Source: Ophiostoma sp. CBS 140.51 (lineage: Eukaryota; Ascomycota; Sordariomycetes; Ophiostomatales; Ophiostomataceae). From it: a stretch of 64,000 nt of DNA. A program made the position numbers and the translations under genes. The notes under the pieces were generated by a model. It saw only the letters and a list, made by a program, of their open reading frames with translations. It did not search any database and was not told where the DNA came from. The DNA lies in NCBI GenBank assembly GCA_029298735.1, contig JANSLP010000007.1, forward strand, positions 62,001-126,000. Direction: 5' to 3'. This document shows positions 10,601 to 20,853 of the stretch, one piece after another. Within the stretch, counting starts at the first letter, position 1, and each line of letters opens with the position of its first letter.

Positions 10601-12968
10601 CTCAGCATGCTCGGCCGTTCGCGGCATCGTGGGTAAAAGTGGCTGCGCTTCTTGGGGTTGTTGTCGTTGTTTTTGCTGCTGCTGCTGTTGCTCGTGGTGC
10701 TGCTGACGGATTGTGTAGACTTTCTAGGGTCGGCAGTATCGCCTGCTGCACCTGCACCGGATTTCTGGGCCGGATCGACACCGATGTTGCTAATGCTAGC
10801 GGCCACACTGCTGCTGCTGCAGCGGCGGGTAATATGGGGCCATGCGGTGACGTTGCTCCATGCGGCGTCCTCGATCTGGATATGGTCGGTCAGATCGCGG
10901 ATGCCAAGCGACTCGTCCCACGGATAGGCGACGCTGGGGTGGGGCGCGCCGGTAAAGTGGCCCTCGGAGCGGGCAAAGTACTGCGGGGCGCCTGAGAAGA
11001 GCTTCTCAATGTCGTCGTCGGTGAGGGACGCCATGATGCGGGCGAGCTTGAGCACAGGCTTGGCCGGGGGCCCGACGTCTTGTTCACTGCCGGGCAGCGG
11101 TGGTGAAGGCAACGGTTTGTTGGCGTTGACAAAGGTGGATCGAGAAGGGTCGGACAGAAGAGGAGCTGTCTCTGCCGAGGAGGCTGCTCGTGGTCGAGAT
11201 TTGGGAGAGGTAGAGGTAGAGGTAGGCTTGAAAGACGATTTGTTCTAAATTTCGGAGAAAAAGAGAGAAGAAGAGCAAGCAACACCGCGCGAGCGTTGAG
11301 CAGCCAGAAAGTTTAAAGATTAGCGAGATGTCGTCGAAAGATGGAGGAAAATGGAGCTTTGTAAGAGCCCTGGAGGGGCGGACAGCGGCGCGATCGGTGG
11401 AGCGTCGACGAGTAGCTCGGCTCGACTAGCCGGGTTCTTGGCTCGGAGAAAGGCTCAAAGGCAAAGGAATGGGAATTGGGGATGAGGAATGATCAATTGA
11501 AAGAGGGGCCAAAAAGAAAGTGCAGTTGTAAGACAGCCCCTTTGAGAGAGGTCAGAGAGCCTTTGAGAAAGTGAGGTGAGGTGGAAGAAGTGCCCTTTTC
11601 AGCAAGCGATGCCGGGGATGATTAGAAATGGGCAGGCACACGGGATTGGGGGATGTGAAGGCAGGAACGATGACAGGAATAAGGGAAGGTGCAATGGCAA
11701 ATCCTCGTAAAAGTTGAAGAAATGGGAAGGCACGAGACTTTGTTCTGGCAGGAAAGTCAACCACAATTGGTAACTACGAACCGACTGTGAACGAAGTGAC
11801 AATTCAACAAGACAGGAAGTGGCAAAGCGCGGCCCTGTCCCTGCCCCTGTCCAGCCCTTGGCCGTTTCCCCGCCCTTTCTTGCAGCGGCAGCCCACCACT
11901 CAACTCATACGATCGACCGATCACGCGGCCAGGAACAGGTACCGAATCACCCCCTCATATTGGTTCTTCATTTTTGTGCATTTCCTTTATTTTATTTTCT
12001 CTTTTCAGCCGACGCAGGCCTTTGCAGGTTGTGCGCCACCAAAACAGGAAATAACAGAAAAGGGAGAATAAGAGACAAAAAGGAAGAGCATGCGCTCCTT
12101 CTTTCTTGCTGTGCAAAATGGGAAAGATGAGAGAAAAACAACAATATGCACTAATTGGGAAAGTGTCACCTGCGACGACGAACTTTTTTTCTTCTTCAGG
12201 GAAGGAGCTAACAGACAGTGGCAGGCGGGATGGCCCGTGCAGGGGAGGAGGGATAATATTCGAGAAAGAAGAAAAGGTAAATGGAAAACAGGGTAACAAG
12301 ACAAAAGAGAGAGAGACAAAAAAGGCTCTTACCGTCTTACTGGTTGCCGGCGCACCCGAATACGTTGGTGCTGCTGACGACTGGCGTGGCCGTGTGCGCA
12401 ATAGTCGTTGCGGTGCCGGCGTAGCCGTTGTTGTTTGGTGTCGTGCGCGAAACGGTGACGGCGATGACGTCTGGGATGACGATGAAAAGAGCGAGGCTGC
12501 GTTTGGGGTCGTGGCTGTTGTCGACGTGGGCGATATTAATGAGGACGACGATGCAGACAGAGATGTCGTCGAGGCGGACTGGGACGGAGACGGAGACGGC
12601 GGACTAGATGTTGTCGACAACGCACGGCCAGCGCCACGGATAGACCGGCTGATGAGACCGTGGAAAAGGTCGCGTTTAGAGTCACGGCGCTCTTTTTTTG
12701 TGGGCGAGAGTGGTGACGTCTCGGGCAAGACCGCCGTTGTGGAAACGCCGTGTAAATCGGTACCGCAGCTGCCGTACCCGCCGGTTCTGCTGCCAAAGGC
12801 ATTGTCGTTATTTGGCGACGCCAGACCGTTTCTTGCTGGTACCGGCATACTTGCTGTTCTTGTCGTCTCGGGACTCTCATCGATGTTGTCGCTGGGGTCG
12901 TTCCATGTCCGCATCGACCAAGGTGACGCTTCACGGCCGGAGCGCTTGAGAAGTGACAAACTCGGCAT
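7636..12968 (-). CDS. Large conserved ascomycete protein of unknown function, about 1414 aa
   Basis: I do not recognise a functional domain. Model: exon 1 at 12968-12333 (212 codons) and exon 2 at 11244-7636 (1203 codons including stop), joined across a 1088-nt intron (GTAAGAG donor, TTTAG acceptor, both phase 0). Exon 1 starts with MPSLSLLKRSGRE and is Ser/Thr/Pro-rich. Exon 2 opens in frame with an equally Ser/Pro-rich stretch (SKSRPRAASS-like, then a PLLSDPSRSTFVNANKPLP segment) before the block MASLTDDDIEKLFSGAPQYF, which looks strongly conserved. Further ordered blocks alternate with low-complexity linkers, and the protein ends with a compact Cys/Arg-rich block (ALCAERGWNALVSRRRRG, then GWRVVIRVD). 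A pyrimidine-rich leader on the minus strand at about 13100-13470 fits transcription from upstream of 12968. The fallback model is a single exon starting at ATG 11034. I am confident of exon 2 and less so of the join. Confidence 0.7.
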
Positions 12969-15900
12969 CTTGTCGTGCAACAAAGAAAACTCTCAATTTT
13001 TTTGAGTTTGTGGCACGGCAGCGGCTAGCTTTCTTTTTCTCTCTTGTCGTCCTCCCAGGCTCTGCCCATCTGTCACTGCCAGCTTGGAGCAGATGCGGCA
13101 GCGGCGATGTAAGTGGATCTGCTGGGTTTCACCATTGGCCGTCGAGTGGCAGGTTGCGTCATCAGAGGACAGGGAAAACTGCCGCAAAAGAGGAAGAAAA
13201 GAAGAAAAGAAGGGAAACAAGCACGATAAACTGGAGATCTGAAGCCGAGAACAGAGGCGAAATGTTTCGTAGCGAGTCGTAGCGGAGGGTGTTTGGGGGG
13301 TCGATTTAAAGTATCGTTGTCTTGGTCGATATGTGGAGATGCAGAGGAAGAGAAAAGAGAAAAGAACAAAAAAACAAAAGAACGGAAGAAAGAAACGAAG
13401 AAACAACAAAATCGGATCCGAGGAAAAAGAAAGAAGAAAAGGAAAATAAAGAACAGTCGGACTTCCAGGAAATGAGATAAGACTGGAAGTGGCCCAGAAG
13501 CCAGAGGCAGAGCAGCCGAGAGGATGGGCAGGAAGAAAGAAAAAAAACGTCAGACAAGGGCGCGTCGAGGATCCGGGGGACCACGGCCGTGTCAGATCGA
13601 TACCTTGTCCCGCGTGGAGCGTCGCCGGGCGAATCGCAACATGCCTTTTGGTCTTGCTATTTTGTTTTACTTTTTTCTTCAGTTCAGTCTTCTTTTCTAG
13701 TCCGACGGGGATCTTATGTGGCTACATATACCTCGAAACCTTGCACAGGCAAAGTACGGACAGTATCAGTTGGAGACACTTAAACGCCCGCCAACAAGCT
13801 TTTGACTCGACGGGATTTCCTCTGTAAGACGCGTGCAATAACTGGCGGTATCCATACAAATAGCAGTCCATTGTATTGGGATAACAAATGGACAAATGCG
13901 CAAGTGGGCGGTGGCATTAAGTCTGTTAAGAACCAGTGTGATTCGCATATCACCAGCCGTCTTGGGCATTTCCCTAAATTGCATCTTGGATTTGCTGTGT
14001 AATATTCACTCTGATTTCTACTACGAGCAATACATCGTAGGAAGTGGCTGGCAGTGAGCACGATACGGGAACCGGGGGGCGTTGGGCTAATCCTGCACGA
14101 TGGAATGGGAGTGGGAGTTGGAACGCTACGGTTCCTCTCGTCTTCCTTCAGGCTTGGCCTTGGCTTCTTCCACGATGGCCCTCGACGGTGTTTTTCTTTT
14201 AGGGCTCCTCGAAGGGCCCATTGTTCCAGGCAAAATGGGGAAAGTAAAACTTCTTGAAGGATTCAAAATCGGGAAGGTGTAATCCGTAGGAAGTCTAGAA
14301 AGTTTCCGCAGGATGAAAATAAGATCATGGGAAATGGAAGAGGGCAGTCAGTGGCAATTGTTCGTACACATTATTAGTATTTACGTCGTAGACGCATTTC
14401 GTTTAGACACCTTCTTAGAGCCTGCAGAGCGCTCGTTTCAGGAAACCGATCCCACATGCAGCTTACCACCAGGCCTGGATCGTTCTAGAAAGGCAAAGGC
14501 GCCATTTTGTCATTTCGAGTATCGTTCTGCCCAATTTCGTTTCTGCGCACACCGTCAACAGTAAACCGTTTCGAGAAGCAGGTTGGCCTTCTTGTGTTGT
14601 GTTCTCGAAGGAGCGCGGAGTTGCAACAGCACAACGAAGAAAAGGAACGCGACGAATGCACGGATCAGGCCCAAGGAGATTGTGCCCTGCCAGTGTGGTG
14701 TGTAAGAGCTGACAGGTGAAAATAAAGAAAGTGCTGACATTTATTTGATTTATATCTTCTTTCTTCATTATTTTCTTCCTCTCTTCTCTATTTTTTGAGT
14801 TGTACATGTTGCCGATGACCACCCCAGTTCACTGACGTGCTCAACTCGACAAAAGATGGTTTGCAGATGATACGCTGAACGCTCCCCTGACGATCATGCA
14901 TGGCTGTTTCTCTATTTATCTTTCCCACAATAGCAACAAAGTTGTGTCAAACTAGCCCAGAAAAACAGGGCCAGACCAGCGTCGGCCCGCTTTATGCTCA
15001 ACTTGTCAGAACTCTTCAACGACAGCTTGTTTTATCTTGCTTCTCCTCGGGTTTGATCTTGAACTATTTTCTTGTCACAATTCTGGCATTTTCTGGCATT
15101 TTTCTGACCTCGATCGTGATCACAAAATTTACTCGTGCGTCTCTCACTCTCTCTCTCACTTCCTAAACAATCTTAGCGCCCCCTCGCCCTTCCAGGGCCT
15201 TGTTTGAGAAGGCTGAATGACTCGACTCCCTGCCCATGATCCCTACCCAAAAAATACCCTCCGTAAAATACCCTCTAAAGTTCCGTCGATGGCTTCGGCA
15301 CATGAGACGAGGGCCAGGCCGAATAAGCCCAAGGACTAGCCAAGGTTAGAGCGTTCGCCGGCCCAGGATTCTCCCATTGCTGGCGCTGGCAGTTGATCTC
15401 CTGTGCAGGAGCGATTCACAGCAGGGGCACTTCACGATCTTCACTGTTGCCTTCTCAAAGTTTCAATTTTCTAGAATTTTTCTGATGTACTTCTTTCATT
15501 TATTGTTCATCAAAGAAACGATCAATCCATGTTGGTATTTTGGCAGTCAGTTCAGCCTCTGTTTCATTGCTCATTTCGGGTTGTGGGAGCAGTCTAGCCA
15601 ACGGCAGACGATAAAAGGCAAACAACAATCTATTCTTAAATACGACTCGCGAAGAAATGACAACCAAAACCCAAACTCGTGGTCCAGACGACACCCTTTT
15701 CCTTGCCCTTCCCTTCCCTCCCTTTCCCAAATCAAGGGACTATCATCTCGTTTAAACATTTTGCCAGGCTGGATATGTTTGCAAATGGCGCGACAGGTAC
15801 AAGAGTAAACTTTGTTACATATGAAAAGAGCCACCAAGAGGTTCGAATATATTAATAGCACATCGAGACAAGCTGAACCAAGATGAAACAACCATATTTC

Positions 15901-17072
15901 TTCCGCTTAATATGCCATAGCCAGCAGTTTGGGCCTTGATAATTATTCCAAGCTTATCAATCTTACTTCACTTTTTCACATATCTTCACTTAATATTGTG
16001 TCCCGTTGCCAAGTTGTCGTTGTGTTCTAGAAGACAACATGAGACATCTCTCTCCGTTATTTTTTGAGCGATCCAACCCTGCTGGACCATTCTCCTTGCC
16101 CGTGCATTTGCATTCGCATCAGCCTTCCACTTTTCTGTGAATCGGTCTAATTTTGAGAGAATTATCCTGAAAAAGAAGACCGATGACCTGGATCATTTTT
16201 CATATATGTCGTACAGATGCACGACCATTTTCAACGGCCGCATGGCAGGGATATACTCGCTCAGACACTCCTCATTTCTAGAACGTGGCAGAGAAAAGAG
16301 AGCGAGATAATCTACAGAATGCAATACGAATGCGAACCAATGTGAAAAGGGCAAGATAACAAAAGAGAAATAGCACGCTGGGCCATTGTCTCACAATCAG
16401 CCACAATTTCAGAAGCCAAATAAGCATCAAAACAAAACGACCTAGAATAAAGCAACAACGAAGCAAACAGAAACGTAAAGTGTCTCTTCTTACGGATGTG
16501 TATGTATATGTGACAAAAAGGGGTATATCTATCTATCTATCAATAGCGGTGCATTCTGGCTGCTCAATTTCGGGGTTCTCCCCTCCCGACGTCTGCTTCA
16601 TCTTTCGACCCAAAGAAAAGCATTTCCAGTGCATCTCACTGCGACATCCTATTCGCTTGAATGTCCAAATTGCAAAAAAAAAAAAAAAAAAAAAAAAGCT
16701 CTTTCCTCTGCTGGTTTTTGCACTGCCTCTCCGCCCAATGCCTGATATTTGCGCTCGCGCTTTTGTCGAGACACCTGTTCAAAAAAAAAATCAAAAAAAT
16801 CGGGGATGACGTGAGACCGAAGTGCGAGGCAGCCCAACATAGCCCTTCGACGCATTCGTGAACGGTCTATCAGCGTATCCATAACGTCTTGCCCCATAAC
16901 GTGAGTGTATTTTTGCGCGCAGCGCTGTGGGCTGCTGTATGTCGTATCTGACGGTCGGCTTGGCCTAGAGGCCAGCCCCTCTCGCTTGCATCGATTCCTC
17001 ATGTTCAATTCTCAGATGTCCTCTTCGGTCTCTCGAGTGTGTATCGTGAAGCGGTCTGAATAAAAGACCGAC
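12969..17072. other. Intergenic spacer, 4.1 kb
   Basis: Bases 13100-13470 are purine-rich on plus, hence pyrimidine-rich for the minus-strand gene, and are its likely leader and promoter. From about 13800 to 16650 the DNA is AT-richer, with only short chance ORFs lacking codon bias. A run of 24 A lies at 16674-16697. Bases 16700-17072 are the 3' flank of the LC7 gene. I see no gene. Confidence 0.6.
16674..16697. repeat. Poly(A) tract, 24 A
   Basis: Twenty-four uninterrupted A residues. On the plus strand it could mark the tail of an old retroposed sequence, but no coding remnant or target-site duplication is evident beside it. A shorter A-rich run with one interruption follows at about 16781-16798. 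Confidence 0.9.
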
Positions 17073-17713
17073 TTAGGCCGGCGGTGTGTCGTGGATTACG
17101 ATGAGGAGGTATTTCGGGTCGGGCACAATGACAAGCTCCTGCTTCTTTGTTCGTAACCGGAGAAGCTTCAGTTCGTCCTGATTCTGTTAGTCCATATACG
17201 TCAAAGAGCCACATCTTCCTGGCCTTGCCCACTCACCTCTGTATCAATGGCCTCCACGAGGCTACCCGACGTCTTGACGTAGTTCCATACGAGCCCGGCC
17301 AGCTCGCGCGCGCCCTTGGTCTCGTCCGCCGGTGCACCATCATCGCCACCAGCACCACTCAGCAGCGCGTCCTCTGCGAATCCGCCGCCGGCCGCCATGC
17401 TCGTGCCGCTGTCCACCATTGTACTGCCGCTGGTATCTTTTGCCGCACCATTGCTGCCACCACCACCGCTGTTTTTGCTGCCAATTGATGTCCGTATCGA
17501 CGAAATCTGGCCCTCCATCTTCAGGATCGAGCCCGTCGCGCGGTCGAGCAGGATCGTGGCCTTGACGCCGGCCTTTTTTGCGAGACGACCGAGCGTCTCG
17601 TCGAGAACATCATTGGTTCCGGAGCCCTGGGGGTGGAGGTCGTCAGTATATAGCACGTATGGTAGCCTAGATAGAGAGGAGAACTTCAAACTTACTGGAA
17701 TATCTGCAGACAT
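17073..17713 (-). CDS. Roadblock/LC7-family dynein light chain
   Basis: Roadblock/LC7 subunits dimerise and bind the dynein intermediate chain in the cytoplasmic dynein complex; related folds occur in Ragulator. Model: exons 17713-17696 (18 nt, MSADIP), 17626-17237 and 17177-17073, with introns of 69 and 59 nt, all phase 0; 170 residues. The core VLDETLGRLAKKAGVKATIL, the DRATGSILKMEG turn and the C-terminal DELKLLRLRTKKQELVIVPD followed by YLLIVIHD match the family, whose usual length is about 100. The excess is a Gly/Ser/Ala-rich insertion of roughly 60 residues between the first beta-hairpin and the long helix (GARELAGLVWNYV). Two AGs six bases apart precede exon 3. The upstream one overlaps the CTAAC branch site, so the downstream one (exon start 17177) is preferred; it also gives the family spacing. 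Confidence 0.9.
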
Positions 17714-18068
17714 CTTGGATATTGTCTGGTTGTTGGTGGGAGTAGGTGATTCAGGAACAGTTCTATCAACACGCGGACCTGAACTGAACTGCCAAACGTA
17801 CCTCCACATTTTTAGTGGAGCGACGACCGCGTCTTAGGGGGCAAGCAATGCCTGATTCACCCCTGACCGGTGCTCACCCCGCTGCAAGTACTTACGGACC
17901 CACATTTTTTAATTGACCGCCAACAGCTAGTATCGTCAGTTCTGCCGCCGTTGACCGCCAAAAAGTTGAAAGTTTGACCGTCGCAAACTTACATCACCGA
18001 AGACGGGACTTGTTCGGGCTTCTTCTGTCTCCTCCGTACTACGTATATAACGAAACAATACCGTCAAG
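17714..18068. promoter_or_regulatory. 355-bp bidirectional promoter with repeated TTGACCGCCAA element
   Basis: The start codons of the LC7 gene (minus) and IPI1 (plus) are only 355 bp apart, so this stretch must carry both promoters. TTGACCGCCAA occurs at 17913 and again at 17951 in the same orientation, and a shortened copy (TTTGACCG) lies at 17973. A TATA-like run (GTATATAA) is near 18043, close to the IPI1 start. No known factor is assigned to the repeat. Confidence 0.7.
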
Positions 18069-19477
18069 ATGGGTTCCAGCACAAAAAAGAAGAAGGAGAA
18101 GCAGAAGGACTTCCAAGTAAGTGGTATTGAACTCCGAGAGTCGTCAAAGACAGTACTGAATGACGAGACAAGACCGGATGAAAAGATGGGATCGAGGCAA
18201 CGGCCATTCTAACACACTGCTTCCCCTTTCTAGAGACCGAAACTCAAGGTTGGCAAGACAAAGGCCAAGGCCGCAAACTTTACAGACACCAGCTTCCGGA
18301 CAAAGTGTAAGTATAACCAACTACACAACACTATCTCGACCAACCCTCCTCTCCCCTCCTCCACCTTCCCGCCAACACGGCTGACATTGAAACAGCCATT
18401 ACTGTCAACCAACAGTCTCTGACTGAAGAGGCACCGGACCCGGCCGTCCAGTTCCGCCATAACCTGTCACTAGCATCCACATCCCGGTCTGACAACCAAC
18501 GCCGTGATGCATTGGCCTACTTGACGAACCATCTGTCAAGTGCCAGCGGCGGTGGCAGTGGCAGGCAAGGTGCCAACGCTGGCAACAGCAACAGCGGCAA
18601 CACCAACCCCGCCGGTACGGCTGGACTGCTTAACAGACTCCTTCCTCTCATCTCCGACCCGGCCGGCCCTGTCCGCGCTCAACTCCTTAAACTCTTCCGT
18701 GTCCTCCCTGCCAGCGAAGTGCGTCCTGCTGCCGGCAAGATCCTGCTGTACATCCGTGCCGGCATCACCAATTTGTCGTTGGCCGTCCGCGATGATGCCC
18801 TGGGTGCCCTTGAGTGGCTGCTTGACGTTGCAGGCGATGAGCTGGTGGCTTGCCCCGGCGGCTGGCTCAAGACGCTCAACGGCCTCGGTGCCATGATGGG
18901 CTGGGTCGCTGCCGTGCAGACCAACACTTTTTCCAGCACGGGCGCCAACAGTGTCTCCTTCTCATCGTCGGGCTGGTCTTCGGCTCCCAAGACGTCCTTT
19001 GCGGGCTCGTCCACAGCGACACTCGTCAAGGGTGGCGGCAGTGGCGGCTCCAAGGCTATGCGCAGTACCTCCTTTGCTCGCCAAATGGCGGCTCTCACCA
19101 AGTTTTTGGAGATTGGTCTGCGCAAGGAGACACCTGCACCCTACAGCCCACAAGCCTACTGGGACAGTCTGTACCGGCGGCAGCCATCTGCTTTGACCCT
19201 CGATGGCGTGAACAGCAACAGCACTTCCAGCAGCAGCACACTAAACCCTTTCGGTCATCTCAACCTGTTTGGCGCGCCACGCGACGAGGACAGCGAAATG
19301 TATGCTGACCGTGAGGACCGGCAGCGTGTGTTTGCCAAGCGGTGGCAGGCAGCGATTGCTCGGGGCATTGAGGAGGCTCGTCGCGAGGGTGGTGCTGTCG
19401 GTCGTGCGGCTGCTACGCTCGATGATGTGCTGCGCGCGGGCATGGATGACTACAACCAGATGGCCACGGTTAGCTAA
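18069..19477 (+). CDS. ipi1: Ipi1, Rix1-complex pre-60S assembly factor
   Basis: Ipi1 (Tex10 in animals) acts with Rix1/Ipi2 and Ipi3 on nuclear pre-60S particles, in ITS2 processing and Rea1 recruitment. Model: exons 18069-18116, 18234-18306 and 18396-19477; introns of 117 and 89 nt (GTAAGT donors; TAG and CAG acceptors); 400 residues against 334 in yeast. The Lys-rich start MGSSTKKKKEKQKDFQ followed by RPKLKVGKTKAKAANFTDTS and FRTK is a strong family signature, and SLTSEE-like and RRDALAYLTNHL blocks follow. Helical-repeat sequence (RLLPLISDPAGPVRAQLLKL, then SLAVRDDALGALEWLLDV) occupies the centre. A Gly/Ser/Asn-rich insertion at about residues 86-107 and a Ser-rich one near 290 are local additions. 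It is divergent from the LC7 gene. Confidence 0.93.
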
Positions 19478-20331
19478 GGGCCGACTCTGTTTGCTTTCCT
19501 GGGCATAAGGGAATGTTCTTTATTTTTACTTTTAAAATATGTGTCTTTTTATTCATTTTGGGAGGCTAAGTAAAAACGCATGGGTCTTGGAGCTTGGAGT
19601 TTCGCGTCTTTTCGTCCGTTTTCTCGTTTGCTTTCTGGGTTCTAGGATCAATGAATAATTATTATATCCCACCATCTCCTTAATCTATGCCATGCTTCCC
19701 TTCTCTGTGTATCGTAATGTAGATACCAAAACGCGTCAATATGCAATATCATTATTTTTAGACATGTCCAAATGCTGCTTTCTTCGCTCTTTCCCCCACA
19801 TGGAAAGTTAATGCTTGCATAATCACCAGTGAATGGTAAATTTCGCCGATTGAGTCCTATTGTGGCCCGGCCTCTGGCCTCAACACGCTGGTAAAGAACC
19901 CTTTTCTAGGGCAATAGATAAACTATCGTACCTTCCTGCCCAGGAGGCCATACAATACACGCGTAAAAGATACCTGGAGTCTGAGTCGTGACAACGGTCA
20001 TTCGTCTCCCTCCCCCCCTTCCCTCCCCGGTGCTCTTGCCCTCTTGCAAGCTGTTCTATGCCCTTCGCTCCTTCCCCTCCCTTCCCGTTCACCCTTCTCG
20101 CTCCTTCTGTATTCGTGAGAGTTATTTATTTTTCACGGTGCAGGATTTTTTCGTGTTTATTTAACCCTCCTCTTTCCCTCCCTCCCTTCTCTTCTTTCTT
20201 CCTTCTTTTCTTTCTCTCTTTTTTGTACCAGTATCAGCTTCACCAGGTAGGAGCAGAGACTTCAGTTGTCATTTTTGTTGTCCGATATTTCCAGCTGCAG
20301 CTTCAGAAGGACAAGTTCATTGTTAGAAAAA
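19478..20331. other. IPI1 3' flank and helicase promoter/leader
   Basis: AT-rich sequence at 19500-19830 follows the IPI1 stop and probably holds its 3' UTR. Bases about 20000-20230 are strongly pyrimidine-rich on plus, the usual composition just upstream of fungal transcription starts, and probably mark the start region of the helicase gene. No ORF of note. Confidence 0.5.
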
Positions 20332-20816
20332 GTAAGTTACCTTTGTCCTTCTTTGCCAGTCGTTCTTGTCAAGAACCAGTCTCTGGTGCATCGTGAACTC
20401 GTGATGCATCACAGAGCCTCTCGAGCATCAAGCCTACATCACCAGCCTTCAAGCTTTGCATCCAATCTACCTTCTCGCATCACCATACCTTTATCATACT
20501 TCTCGTCTTGCTTTCTGCCCTCAAATACTTGCATAAAGTCTTTGTGCTGGCGCAACCTTGTTTTTATTTACGCATCGTGTTATCGTTGCTCGTTTGGGTT
20601 GGCATCAACATGAACTATCCTACAGGGTTGACTATATATTGCACATCTCTTACATTTCATGCCTTCCATTTACCTACCATAATTTGATGGACAATAATTA
20701 ACACAGCGGGTTTCCATCATTCTTTCAGGTTGCTGTTCTGTTGTCTTGTAGGTTAGTCCCAACACACAATACGTGTCGCTCTTCAATCGGTCCTAACACC
20801 TCCTATCTCTATACAG
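20332..20816 (+). other. Candidate 5'-UTR intron of the DEAD-box helicase gene, 485 nt
   Basis: A consensus GTAAGT donor at 20332 and a TACAG acceptor at 20814-20816 are joined by a TCCTAAC branch site at 20791-20797, about 20 bases before the acceptor. The helicase ATG is 37 bases further on. The composition drops to AT-rich inside the interval. It is longer than any coding intron of this gene. This is inference from splice signals only. Confidence 0.6.
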
Positions 20817-20853
20817 GTTTGTTTTCTATACCACAAAACACCAAAAAAAAAGG

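Noticed and set aside
12106..13005. 299-codon plus-strand frame opposite exon 1 of the large orphan gene
   Set aside because: Asp/Val/Arg-rich antisense of Ser/Thr-rich coding sequence; the minus-strand reading has the splice donor and pyrimidine leader.
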